The notes below the pieces were generated by a model, which was not told where the DNA came from, made no database searches, and saw only the letters and a program-made list of their open reading frames with translations. From contig NC_045140.1 in assembly GCF_008831285.2 (NCBI RefSeq), positions 10,224,505-10,288,504 of the forward strand: a DNA stretch of 64,000 nucleotides. The letters run 5' to 3'. Below, in pieces: positions 46,841 through 58,938 of the stretch. Origin of the DNA: Nymphaea colorata (lineage: Eukaryota; Streptophyta; Magnoliopsida; Nymphaeales; Nymphaeaceae). A program made the translations under genes and the position numbers. Within the stretch, counting starts at the first letter, position 1. Each line of letters opens with the position of its first letter.

Positions 46841-47789
46841 AAAGTTTTGTGAGGAGCACAATGAATATCAGGAGCCCAAGTGAAGAACCCAAGTGAAGAA
46901 GAGGAAGAAACTATTTCTGTGAAGGGTTTTTATATTTGCTTTCAGTTTGTTCTATTTTTTTTATCATCTTATCATGCATGAATTCATGTAGTAGATTTTG
47001 TGGTTAATGCAAGTGACCTTTCTAATCTCTCTTTCTCTATTTGGATCATTTTGATCCATTCAAATTACAGCATCTCTAATGAAATCTAGCCAGCCCTATC
47101 AAACGTGAAGCTTAAAAAAATACATTTAACTTTAAACTTGTGACACGAAAACAATATTCTCATCTGTTGTTTCTTGTCATGCCTTTGATGCCCAGCTTCT
47201 CTAATTAGCATCTTTTATCCAAAATCTGCCTTTGCTTTTTTTGAAAAAATGCCCAAACGGAAAACATGAACAAACAATATTGTTTGTTTTTCTTTATGTT
47301 ATTCATTTTTTAATGTTTTTAATGTTAAACACGATGAGACAAAACATAAGTTGAGCCTCTTTTAAGTGACAAGCTGAGCTTTTTTAAGTGACACTATCAG
47401 AAATACCTGTTTATCTTAAATAGTAACAGAAGCTCCCCCAACAACCAATGTTTTTTTTATCCTTTGAGGTGGGTAGTGCATATGTTTTATGAGCCGATGC
47501 TAGCATCAGTGTTGCACCAGAGTCCCTCCATTACCTGTGGGTGTTGGTTTGTCTGAGGTCTTCCTGAATGATGCGCCAGCTTCGTCAGTGTTTGCCATTG
47601 TACCGCACCGTGTATCCTTCTAACATAATACAATATTTTTCACAGATAGGGATATATATTGTTGTTCTAGACCAATGCATAGCTTAATGCCATATAAACC
47701 GTCTTTCTTTTTCTTTTTTCTTTTGTTTCCTTTGCCTTCTTATACTCTTTTGTACCTTTTCTTTTTTTTTTTCATTTATTTTGAAACAG

Positions 47790-48545
47790 GGCAAATTCGG
47801 TGCCCCTACCAAGAGATTTACTTAAGAAAAACGGCCTCTGTTGTCTGGAAAAGTTATTTACATATAAGCGATCAAATAAGTAATAGGCGAGAAGATCTGT
47901 TTGGGTCGAAAAGTAAGATTATTGTCACCAAGAGATACAACAATACTCTCCAGACATGAATTGAGGGCAGATGAAATTTATTTTCCGATGGAATTGAAAT
48001 ATCCATGGTCTCTCAAATTATTTTGCATCTATGCATTTAAACATGTTTGCCCAACATTATTCTTGATTATTGCCATATTTTTGTGCACAGTAATGTTTCA
48101 AAAAGTCAATTGTTTTTTTGTTTATTTCTATTGATAAATTTATCTACGTGGTTTAAATTAATGGTCCAAAGGGGCATAACTCAAACAAGTAAACTTGGGA
48201 GTGTATTATGCAGCGTGTCTCGGAACTTTTATGGGGCCATGTTCTTCTACCATTTGGAGATTATTGAGTTCTACACCGAAGAAGGATGTGGTTCTCACTC
48301 CAAGTTTTTCATTTCCTAATCCTATCAATTTTATGAGAAGTTTGGTTGTCGGTATGAAATTTATGTCTGCTTTTACAATACTATGTTTTGTGTCATACGG
48401 TCTTGCTAATAGTTGGTATAATTTTATTGTTGAGTTCATTATCATACTTTTAGAGCATTTGACTAAAATATTAGATTATATGGAAGATAACATGGAAGAG
48501 TCAATGTTTTGTAAGGACTACAGTGAATATCAAAAGCCCAAGTGA
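47790..48545 (+). pseudogene. Unit 4 NB-ARC fragment with longer tail
   Basis: Blocks are LFGSKSKIIVTKRYNNTLQ, HELRADEIYFPMELKYPWSL, KLFCIYAF, KLGSVLCSVSRNFYGAMFFY, then NPINFMRSLVVGMKF to LDYMEDNMEES. It is the longest unit and shows what the shorter ones lost. Confidence 0.68.
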
Positions 48546-49019
48546 TGAACCCAGTAAAGAAGCGGAAGAAGCTATTTCTGTGAAGGGCCTTTATGTTTGC
48601 TTTCAGTTTGTTCTTTTTTTTTTATCGTCTTATCATGCATGACTTCATGTAGTAGATTTTGTGGTTAATGCAAGTGACCTATATAATCTCTCTTTCTCTC
48701 TTTTGATTGTTTTGATCCGTTCAAATTAGTGCATCTCTAATGAAATTTATCCATCCCTATGAAGTTTGGAAAAATACATTAACTTTAAACTTGTAACAGG
48801 AAAACAATATTCTCATCTATTGTTTCTTGTGATGCTTCTGACACCCAACTTCTCTCATTAGCATCTTTTATCTAAAATTTGCTTTTGTTTTTTTTTTTTT
48901 TTGAAGAAATGCCAAAATGAACATTGCAACAAAGAACAGTTTTTGTTTTTCTTTATGTTATTTATTTTTTAATGTTTTTAATGTCATACACCTAAGACAG
49001 AACATAAGCTGAGCCTCTT

Positions 49020-49406
49020 TTAAGTGACAAGCTGAGCTTCTTTAAGTGACACTATCAGAAATACATGTTTACCTGAAACAGTAACAGAAGCTCCCCCATC
49101 AACCAACGTTTTCTGTCCTATGATGTGGGTAGTGCAAACGCATTTTTGAGCCAACGCCGGCATCGATGTTGCACCAAAGGTCCCTCCATTAACTTCAGGC
49201 TTTGGTTTGCCTAATGTCTTCCTGAATGATGCGCCGGCTTCGTCAGTGTTTGCCACCACACCACACCATGTATCCTTCATACCTAGTACAATATTTTTTA
49301 TAGATGGGTATATATATTGTTGCTTTAAACCCATGCCCAGCTTAATGTTCCCTCTTTGTTTTGTTTCCTTTCCTTTCTTTATTCTCTTTTGTTTTTCCTT
49401 TTTCAT
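49020..49406 (-). pseudogene. Minus-strand frame of 128 codons, unidentified
   Basis: It contains DTWCGVVANTDEAGASFRKT, GKPKPEVNGGTFGATSMPAL, CVCTTHIIGQKTLVDGGASV and TVSGKH. The first block recurs in all five units in the same frame. The second half recurs near 47400-47540 with stops. A GTAAAC donor-like site follows TTTCAG. I do not recognise the family. Confidence 0.45.
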
Positions 49407-49865
49407 TTATTACCAAGAGATTTTTTTAGGAAAAAATGGCCTCTATTGTGTGAAAAATTGTTTATATGTAGGTGATCAAGTAATTAATAAACTGTTTGGA
49501 TCGGAAAGTACGATTATTGTCACCAAGAGATACAGCAGTACTCTCCAGGCATGAATTGAAGGAAGACTAAATTTATTTCCTAGAGGAATTGAAATATCCA
49601 TGGTCTCTTGAATTATTTTGCATCCATGCATTTAAACATGAGCCCCCAACATTACGGTTGATTATTGCCATATTTTTGTAAATAGTAATGTTTCAAAATT
49701 TCAATTCTTTTTCAGTTTGTTTCTGTTGATAAATTTATTTTGTAGATAAATTTATTTACGTGGTATAAATTAATGGTCCCAAGGGGCATAACTCAAACAA
49801 GTTAACTTGGGAGTGTATTATGCGGCGTGTCTCGGAACTTTTCTGGGGCTATGTTTTTATACCAA
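49400..49865 (+). pseudogene. Unit 5 NB-ARC fragment
   Basis: LFGSESTIIVTKRYSSTLQA is present with RNBS-C in another frame and the KGHNSNK...LGSVLCG region worn. The array ends in the following AT-rich sequence. Confidence 0.62.
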
Positions 49866-49880
49866 TTAGTATGACACATT

Positions 49881-52303
49881 AAAAGGAGGAGGAGGGGGTG
49901 TTCCAGCTGTCACATTGGTTGGTGGTAGGATCAATACTCCCACTCATCCAAATAAACAAATTAATGACATCACATTGTATACACTCATAGCATGATCAAT
50001 CATAAACTCAAATACATAATCGCAAACGCAAATACATTCAAACACCTAAAGTTAGGCACGCATCTAAACAAATGTGCAAACTCTCTTTTCAAATATCAAA
50101 ACAAATCAGCCCCTAGCTAGCTAAAGATGAAAATATCAAAAAGAAGAAAATGAAAAAAAAAAACCCAAGGTCCAACTGGTGGGCTGATAAGCTCTTCATT
50201 TCTTTTCCACTTAAATTTGGTCAAGTACCCACTTGTGTCGAGCAATGGGCCCAACAATTACTCAACCAGGTCGGCCCGTCCCTACCCGACCCAATGTCCA
50301 GTCTTATTTCTCAATCGGTAATAAAATCTCAAGGATGGTCATGCCCACTCTCATTTCAATAGCAGCTCTCTGCCATTTTTGTTCTCGTTCATGGACCCTA
50401 GTCATATGCACCATATTGATATGTTGGTGCCTGACTTTTCATGTGCCAATATGGTTAATGATTAAAATACCTTTATTTCAAAGGAAATTTTTTATAAAGA
50501 CAAAATTGAAAATGAAAAAACTAAAAAGACTATAAAGGACATTTCTTTTTAATAAATTACCAAATTTTGTTTCCCTCTTTGTGTTCACGCAACTTTCTCT
50601 CACCTATCATTCCGTCGTTTCAAGGACGTCTATGAGTTGGCTGGTAATGACAAATTTTCCCTATGTATTTTGTAATTTTTCCCCTTTTCATTCCCTGAGC
50701 CATGATCCTTTCTCTTTTTCTTATTTTGTCCCACTTTATGAATTTAACCTGTGTACTTTTTTCTTCCAGCCGCAACCTTTGTCACTTTTACATATCATTG
50801 ATCATTCGTTCTATAGGTTTCTTAAATTCTCTCCTCTTCACTTGCTTTGGGATGGTTCATCTTGCCCTTCTCTGGATGAAATATAATATTTTTGATATGG
50901 GGAGGAGAAAGAATAAGATATGTGGAACAAGAAAAAAAATAAAGATATTCAGCAAAAGATCATATAAATTAAGCAGAAAGAAATCGATAGAAAAATATTG
51001 AGTTTGTTAAATAACAATCCCAACAACAAAATTAATATGAATGAATCGAGAAAAGTCGATACCAAAAACTATTAAACCCCATCTGATTTGTCTCTTAGTA
51101 AGTTGTGCATCGAGCCGAGTACCCGACAGGTAGTAAGTACCCGCCCTAACACAATGTGGGTCTGCGCCGTGGTTTCTGCCTCGTGAGCCAAAACAACAAT
51201 CAGGCAGGATGACTCGAAAGGCTAATGGACAGGGCCTGGGCCCAGGCCTGGTTGGTGGGCCCGATAATCTCTTCTTCCCCAAGTTTGAACGTATATTGTA
51301 CTTGGTGTCAAAGTTTTCTGAACAACCAAAAAAGTTGTGGATTTGGTATTACTTATCATATTACTATGCTCCAAAGGTTGCAGCTGTCATCTTCTTTACT
51401 TTTCTCAACGTATAAAAAATTCAGGCAAGACATTTCTAACAAAAAAACCTATAATTATTTGATTTTCAGAAAAATGTTTTTTCACATTCATTTTTAAGCT
51501 TTTTAATGGAGATCACATCTGACCATCAGATTTACGAAGAACAAATACTTGATAGCTTTAATATTCTGCTCTGAGTAATACAGACTGTTCAAAAACATTG
51601 TTGCACTCCGATTGTGTCGGGTGAAGTGTGTGGCTTGGTTGCACCAACAAGCAAATTGTTTTTTTTTTATTATGATTTGTTAATCATTAAGCTGTTTTTA
51701 TTACTTGTAAACAATTATATGGTTAATTTCATATTATATATATATGTATATAAATACACATTATTGTTACTGTTCAGAGTCATCTAACTCACTCATGAAG
51801 GTCCTTCTATCCTTTATAATGGATGGTTGAGAAAAAACAAAGATAAAAATGTATGAATTAATATTAGGCAACAAAAACTCCCAACACATTATTTTTTCAA
51901 ATATTTATATATGTCTAATTAGGTGAGTTAAAAAAAACAGGAAAGTCAATGTTGTGAGATGCCAGACTGTTGTGGATTGCCAAATTGTAAAAGTCCGTCA
52001 TTAAATGGACAATGAATTGTCATTAAAGTCACTATAACGTGTTCTTATCATTAACCGTTGCATTCCCTCTAGCATGCCAACTTACCAACATCTCAAACAG
52101 TGAATTAAGGCATTTTTCTTTTGCAATACCAATAAGCCTTGATTTACAAGAACATATTATTATTATTATTATTATTATTATTATCATTATTATTATTAAT
52201 ATTTGGTGTGAGGGAAGGAAACAAGAAGGTAAAGGCTGGGCAGACCAGAGCATATTAAAAGTAACCACATTCTTAGTATTTTGGTTTCACACTCCTCACA
52301 CCC
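49881..52303. other. No gene recognised
   Basis: Open frames at 50150-50535, 50581-51001 and 51007-51497 match no family. GC-richer words around 51100-51270 could be old LTR sequence, but I could not pair ends. A trinucleotide run lies at 52154-52199. Confidence 0.45.
52154..52199. repeat. ATT/TTA microsatellite
   Basis: About 15 trinucleotides with one interruption (ATC). Confidence 0.93.
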
Positions 52304-52449
52304 CAGGGTCATTTGGTAACAGTAGTATGTTATTGTTTCCTTTATTTGCCTTAAGTATTAAGGTAGATTCCTGAGATATTGTTGCACATAAACGTTGTTC
52401 CAAATAAGTGCAGTAGTTACATAATGTCACTGTTATCAAATAACCCCGA
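52304..52449. mobile_element. Small MITE candidate
   Basis: The left end AGGGTCATTTGGTAACAGTA pairs with the inverted right end CGGGGTTATTTGATAACAGT, and both continue toward a TTATGT-like block. GGGTCATTTGGTAACA ends are common in plant MITEs. I see no convincing target duplication, so boundaries are approximate. Confidence 0.5.
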
Positions 52450-55400
52450 GGAGGACACTTTCTATATTATGTGGTTAACATGGGAATACATGTTCTCACA
52501 TTTTATTATAGGGATATTTTGATAATTTTACATGACAAACTAATCTCCAATTTTGCCGAATGGGGAGAGGGGTCTTCCATTTAATTAACAAGGGCATTTT
52601 GGTTATTTACAACCAATAACGCATAGTCCCGTGTTAGAGGTCATAACATATAGGAATAATTGAATAACATATAACCTCCTAATTAACTTTTAAACCTCTT
52701 CCAAAGGTTGCTAAACTTTTGCATGTAATTCTCAAACAGCCTCCTCTTCCTAAAAGCTTATTAAAATACAATGAAATAAAATATACAATTGCCCTTTTTA
52801 AACAATTTTTTTCTTTAAAAAAAAATATTGACAAAAAATTGGGAGACAAAACCTTATCTTATGGCTAGGGGACAGGGAGAGTTGACCGTTGTTTCATTTG
52901 ATAATGAGTTTTCCATTTTTCATATTTTTGATAAAAAAATTTAAGAAATTGGTATTTTTATATTTATCATTTTAATCTTCTTTAAGGTCGACTTTGGAAT
53001 TAATAATAATAGTCAGAAAAAATAAATAAACTAAAGAAGAAAAGAGGAAAACAACGGACAAATTAATAGCAAAATAGAAACCATTTATGTGTCTATATAA
53101 AAGGAGCATTTTTTTCTTTGAAATCCATCCGAAAGCAACTCAGATTCCAAAGTCGATTGAGCCGATTCATTACCGCTCTTGCGATTCCATTCAACAACGA
53201 ATATCCAATTCAGCTTTGGTTTTGTTTTGATCTTCTTTTTGAAGAGGCAAAAGGATGATGCAAGCAGCACTCAACTAACCATTTCACAGCTCGTCAGCAT
53301 CATACCTCCATCCCAAATATGACACTATTATTTTCGTGTTAAATGACCGTGTTACCCTGTCTAGAGGACTCCACCCCCTTTTCTCTCTCTCTCTAAATTA
53401 CCCAACTGTCGATCCAAATTCAGAATGGTTTATTTGGATTTGATTTTTAATTAGATCCAGATTCTAAATGGAAGTTTGTAATCAAACTCATAGCCGAAAC
53501 TTCAGTTCGACATCACAAAAATTTCCATCCCAATGGGAAGTTGGAGGGAAACAACGACCCGGACCAAAAGAGAATTGACCCGATTATGTAGATTTTGTGT
53601 TACTCAAATCCAAATTCACTTTCGAAAAAAAAACAAAAAGTCTAATCTGTTCCTTCTAAAAGGAATGATCATAAATATACAATTAACACCTACGAATCTG
53701 ATCTGTGAAGCAATGACCCGGGTTTTGTGGGGCAGCCCAACATCAGTTTTCTCAGGTCTACTCAAATCCAACTAGCCATTAAATTAAGGTTTCATTGTGC
53801 GCTCCGTCTGACACATGCCCCATGGAGACCCCGGGTATCCATAATGTCATTTGTGTTTTTTATTAAACATAAGAGATGCTCTGTGCGGCCATCCTCGTTG
53901 CATCAAAGTGCATACTACAAGTGGTCAAGTAGGTAATCATGTAGAAGGTTCATATATAGAAGGTCCATAGTCAATTTGATTCTCATGAGTGCTACTTTTT
54001 CTAAACTGTAAACAGTGATCACGTCACTATGTACTATACCTCATCCATGTCCTAAATGGGGAACTTTGGGACCTCTTTTTCAAGCCGTGAGTTATTAACT
54101 GACCTCCCACCCACCCAAAAGTGAGTGACAGTGTGTTAAAATAATTCAAACTGATGTTAAAGCTGAACCATAATTTCAGTCAAGGGCCTCCTAAGAGTAT
54201 AGCTCTGCCCTTTTAAGGCTAAATCAATTTCAAAAAACTTTGACCATTGATCGTTCTGGACCTTGAATTAGCGGGATAACTTGGGTCACAGAATCTTCTT
54301 CAGACATACCAATCAAAGGTAGAGCCAAGGTAGGGCTCACATGGGCTTTGCCCCTACTAAAAAAAAAAACCAAAAATTACATGTAAAATGTTTTAAAAAT
54401 TCATTTATCCTATATAAAATTTTGAAAAATTGTATCTTGGTCCCTGATAAAATTTTGAAACTGCAATTGAGCCCCCGCATAGAAAATTTCTGGCTCCACC
54501 CCTAATTCCAATGAAGTTAGTAAAATGTCAAATTTCAATATCCGAAGAGGCTCAGACCAGATTTTTTTTAGTATTCTGGCTCTTTTGGTGGTTCTTCTTT
54601 TGTTCTTAGGCGTTGTCTCTGCAATTGCATTCAAACATTCTCTGTCACACAAATGAGATTCATATTGAAAAGCTAGCTCTTGTGTGTTTTTCTTATAATA
54701 TTATTTCCTTTACTATAAATCTCTTTCATGTTGTTTCGATAGAAAATGCAGCTGCCTGCATGTACCACGATCTTGGGCTGATAAAAATTAATATTGCAAA
54801 TAGGATGTTTTTTGGGGCAAGTGCAGTGAATTAAGGAAATTAATGCACCACAAGATCCAACCTTTGATATTGCAAAAGTTAAAAGGCTCACAAGTCATGA
54901 ATATAAAGGCATACTACAAAATTTCATTCAAAATGTCATGCTTAACTGAACTTTAACAATGGAAAGGTTGTACTCTTTTTGAATGTGAAACTTATGATAA
55001 AATTTCCCAAAATTTGGCTACACTTTCGGTTTTTTTTTTTAAAAGGGAGCGGACGGCGAAACTGCTTATGTGCACATTGGACAAAAATTGTGCACTGTGG
55101 TGTATAATGACCAAAATACTGCTGATTAAGTAAAAAAATGGAAGCACTTTTATGTGGATTAAAAAAGTGAAAACGTTTAAGAAGTATATTTCTTCATAAA
55201 AAATTATAAAATACCCTAACCCCCTTCGTTTAAGAAGTATATTTCTTCTCTTAAGCCAAGCCTAAGTGAGGTTGGTGATTGATTCTTGCCAGAGATTGAA
55301 GAAAATTGATGAATCGAACGGTTATATTAATAGGCTGGAACCCTCAACTTAGCATGTCGCAAAGGTCTTACTGCTATAACGGATGGATTGGGAGATTTGA

Positions 55401-56181
55401 CAGTGCTAAGAGAGGTCATCCATCTAGATGAATGTTGCTCACCTATAAGAGTTTCCAAACTCCATTGCCCAACTCAACCAACTAATTACAACTGCGCGGT
55501 GCAAACTCCTCAAGAATCTAGTGGATCGGTAACACTCGTTTTTTGTGATATTACTATGGGTAGGGGTGGAGGTCGGTGTGGGCAATTGCATGCACTGAAC
55601 CATAAAAAGTACTTATTTTTATATTGATTCACATTAGGATAATTTTTCATGATATTTCTCTCTCTCTCTCTCCATCGACACACAAACACACTGTGTGGAG
55701 AGGGAGCACTTTCCTATTTAGAAAACAAACTATACTTTAGTGGGTGGCGAGGGCCACCAGCCCCAAGTCAGTGGAGTTCCTGGGTGCATCCCCACAAATA
55801 AGACGGCATATGGCACAAGGATATGACCTTGGGAGTTTTACACCAAACGCGTTTGCCCCTAAGCAAACATTAACAAAATGAAACAATGCTTTAGTGTTGT
55901 TAAGGAAAGTAGTTTACGCATCAATGAAGCTTGTGATCAGCTTTTCCCAAAACCGTCAAGACGAAGATTGTGGCTGTCCAAGTCAAAGCTTATCGAGGTA
56001 TGGGAACAAAAGATATGGAGACATGGAGTCCAACCAATGAGGAGATAGAGCTGCCATAAGGGGAGGAGATAAAGATAGAGAAAAATTTAATCCTTGTAAA
56101 TCCTCTTTCGAAAGAAAATCTACTGGTAATGTAAAGAAGTATCCACACGATAATGGATACTAAATAAGTCATTCCTATACG
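52450..56181. other. No gene recognised
   Basis: AT-rich spacer. Open frames of 60 to 80 codons (53085-53270, 53533-53936, 54410-54891, 55388-55627) match no family. A short CT run lies near 55660. Confidence 0.45.
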
Positions 56182-57364
56182 CATTGTCTTTTAATTCTTT
56201 GCTTATTTATATGCCCTCATTCATCTACTCATTGTTTTTCAATCATTTCATTATATATTTCAAGGGTCTAAATTTTTTTGAATTAGTGTGCCTCAAATGA
56301 AAGCTCTGTCACTGCCCTCCTTTCTCATGTCTCTTGTCTCTCTTCACCCTTCCTCTCTTCCTTCTCTTCCCAGGCTCCGGCGATGGTCCTACCGTGTGGT
56401 ACGCGACTATAGCGGATTCCTTTTCTATCTGTCCAATATTTTAGAAGCCATAAGCTGTGTTAGGAAGACTGCTTATCGAATGTTAGCCCATGAATTTGCA
56501 TTTCTGGTAGAATCATACCACCTCGGAACCACATAATTAGGTACATATTACCCAGTAATCAAACCTTTTAGAAAGCTTCTATATACCTGAAAGGTTCTAT
56601 ATACCAAAAATAGGGAACGTAAAGCATCTAAAAACAGAAGAGCGGTTATTTGCATTAGCAATGAGAAAGCCCAATAGATTGTTGAAGTTGGGCAGAGGGT
56701 CTCCATAGATTGCTTAAGTTGTGAAAGCCCAATAGATTGTTGTTGAAGTTGGGCAGAGGGTCTCCATAGATTGCTTAAGTTGTTTGGTGCTTTTACCAAC
56801 CACAGAAAATTCAAAATTCTCTTTTTAAGAATAAGAATGATGTTGGGCAACGGTGCCTTGACGTCATTGCTAATGGAAATTACCGCTCTTCTGTTTTAAG
56901 ATGCTTTAAGTTTCCTACTTTTGGTATATAGAACCTTTCTAAAAGGTTTGATTACTAGGAATATGTACCTAATTATGTGGTTCCGCGGTGGCATGATTCT
57001 AACAGAAATGCAAATTCATGGGTTAACATTCGATAAGTGGTCTTCCTAACACAGTTTATGGCTTCTAAAATATTGGACAGGTAGAAAAATATCCGCTATG
57101 TCACGGATATAGTTGTGTACCGTGCAGTAGGACCATCGCCGGAGCCCAGGAACGTAGGACCATCGCCGGAGCCCTGGAAGAGAGGAAGGGCGAATAGAGG
57201 CGAGAGACATGAGAAAAGAGGGCAGTGACAGAGAGTTTTCAGTTGAGGCGCACTAACTCAAAAAAATTTAGTCCCTTGAAATATATAATGAAATGATTGA
57301 AAAACAATGAGTAGATGAATGAGGGTAACGGGTATAGAAATAGGCAAAGAATTAAAAAACAATG
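56182..57364. repeat. Long inverted repeat (foldback element 1)
   Basis: The left arm (56182 to about 56663) and right arm (about 56860 to 57364) are inverted copies along their length. Examples are CATTGTCTTTTAATTCTTTG against its complement at the right end, and AATTTGCATTTCTG against CAGAAATGCAAATT. The roughly 200-bp centre holds a tandem duplication of about 60 bp (56669-56780). Arms differ at scattered bases and by a duplicated 30-bp block (GTAGGACCATCGCCGGAGCC) on the right. No transposase. Confidence 0.85.
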
Positions 57365-57836
57365 AGTAGATGAATGTGGTTCGAAGCTTGCCCAATCTTT
57401 GTGTGCTCTGCGTTGAAAGGGAGAGTCTATTATTTTGTATTTATTTTCTTTGTTACATATAAATATTCAAGCATTTGTAGCCATATTTGATTGGAGGTAC
57501 AAAATCTCCTTTTCAAACTACAGGGTATTATTTTCTTCGCATGTGGTTCGTCCATCTCAGTGCCGTTTGTTTCATGAAACTCAATCGATGACGCTTTTTC
57601 GTTTTCCTGTTCATAGTTAAATTTTCGTGAATCCCTGGTTCTCTGCTTTAAGTAATATAAAATTGTAAGGTATTAGATGAAGTGAAAGAGAGGAATTCTC
57701 CGCGATGAACTATCAAGATGATCAAACAATCAAGAATTGAACTGAAAGCCAATGAAGGAAAATGAACAAAAAATAATTAGGGTTTTGTCTCAGAAAATCC
57801 ATCAACTAAAAGACTCTTGTAGTATTCCCCAAAGTT
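57365..57836. other. Spacer between the two foldback elements
   Basis: No gene. It begins with a third copy of the AGTAGATGAATG word that ends foldback 1. Confidence 0.5.
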
Positions 57837-58606
57837 TTGTCATGCCACTAATGCATGTTTGTTTTTTGCAGAAGCAGGTGAAAACGCTATTTATATAGTT
57901 AACACAATGTAAAATAGACGAAAGGATACAGTCTATGGCATGTCGCGCACTATCATCAGGTGGGTAGAGGCAAATGCCATAAAAGTTTCATATATCTTAG
58001 TACACCACCTTCTTTGGTTAAACTCAGACCTCCCTCTCCCTCTCTCTCTCTCGTCTCAGTCGGCCGTCTTTCATACGTACAAAGAGTGCTTTAGAACCCT
58101 CTTCTTCGGATCCCCCTGTTTTCTGGCGGCAGAACAGGAAGCCTTCTTTTTTTAGACGGCAGATGGCCGTCTCTTCAGCTCCATTTTGTTTACTAACTTG
58201 ACTTCTACAGTAAGCTTTCTGTTGGCATTCAATAGTTCTGGCAATGAATTGATTTTGCACTCGGCAGAACAAAGGGATCCAGAGAAGAGGGCTCTGAAGC
58301 ACTCTTTGTACGCATGAACGATGGCCGGCTGTGTGATAGAGGGAGAGAGAGAAAGAGAGATTCTCCAGCTCACGGATGGACACCAGCATCCGCGGCGGAC
58401 CTCTACAGAGGGAGGTCTGAGTGTGGTGTACTCAGATATATGAGACTTTTAAGGCAGTTGTGTCTACTCCGCACCACCTTATGGCTTATGATGTGCGCAA
58501 CATGCCATAGATTGTATCCTTTTGTCTATTTTACATCGTGTTAATTATATAAATAGTGTTTTCACTTGCTTCTGCAAAAGACACACTTGCATTAGTGGCA
58601 AAGGAA
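57837..58606. repeat. Long inverted repeat (foldback element 2)
   Basis: The left arm (57837 to about 58140) and right arm (about 58255 to 58606) are inverted copies: GCCACTAATGCA at the left against TGCATTAGTGGC at the right, TGCAGAAGCAGGTGAAAAC, TGTAAAATAGAC, GTACAAAGAGTGCTT. The CT-rich part differs in length between arms. The loop is about 115-150 bp. No transposase and no clear target duplication. Confidence 0.85.
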
Positions 58607-58864
58607 AAGCTTGCTTTAGGACCCCATGTATCGTAGAAGAGTGAACTAAAACAAATAGCATGGGTATGTTTACCTTGAATTTGAGTATCATAGGAACTTT
58701 AATTTCTCACAAAATGGGAAATTTTATGTTTGAAATAAGCTAGCGTTACACAATAGATGAAATAAAAGTAGATTTTATAGTCTTACCATCTTCACTTCAC
58801 ATCAATGGCAGCGTCAATCTTTAATAGAGGCATGCACCTTCATAGCGATAATTTGGTCCTTCAA

Positions 58865-58865
<1 letters not shown>

Positions 58866-58902
<37 letters not shown>
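58866..58902. repeat. Poly(A) run of about 37
   Basis: An uninterrupted A-run. It could be a retroelement tail, though no SINE or LINE is recognisable to its left. Confidence 0.9.
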
Positions 58903-58903
<1 letters not shown>

Positions 58904-58938
58904 CGATTCACCCGAATTTCCCGGCATCGGGTGAATCG
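58904..58938. repeat. Perfect 11-bp inverted repeat
   Basis: CGATTCACCCG and CGGGTGAATCG are separated by 13 bases, directly after the A-run. Confidence 0.85.

Larger units (their letters stand above)
42600..49880. repeat. Tandem array of 1.2 to 2.2-kb units with resistance-gene and F-box-like pieces
   Basis: The anchor ATCTGTTTGG..AAGTA(A/C)GATTATTGTCACC recurs at 43311, 44515, 45723, 47895 and about 49490. The first three units are about 1205 bp apart. The fourth and fifth are 2172 and 1595 bp apart because of extra segments around 46500-47400 and 48360-49050, themselves repeats of each other. Units have diverged by many substitutions. Plus-strand NB-ARC pieces and minus-strand coding-like frames recur in the same places. 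Confidence 0.85.
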
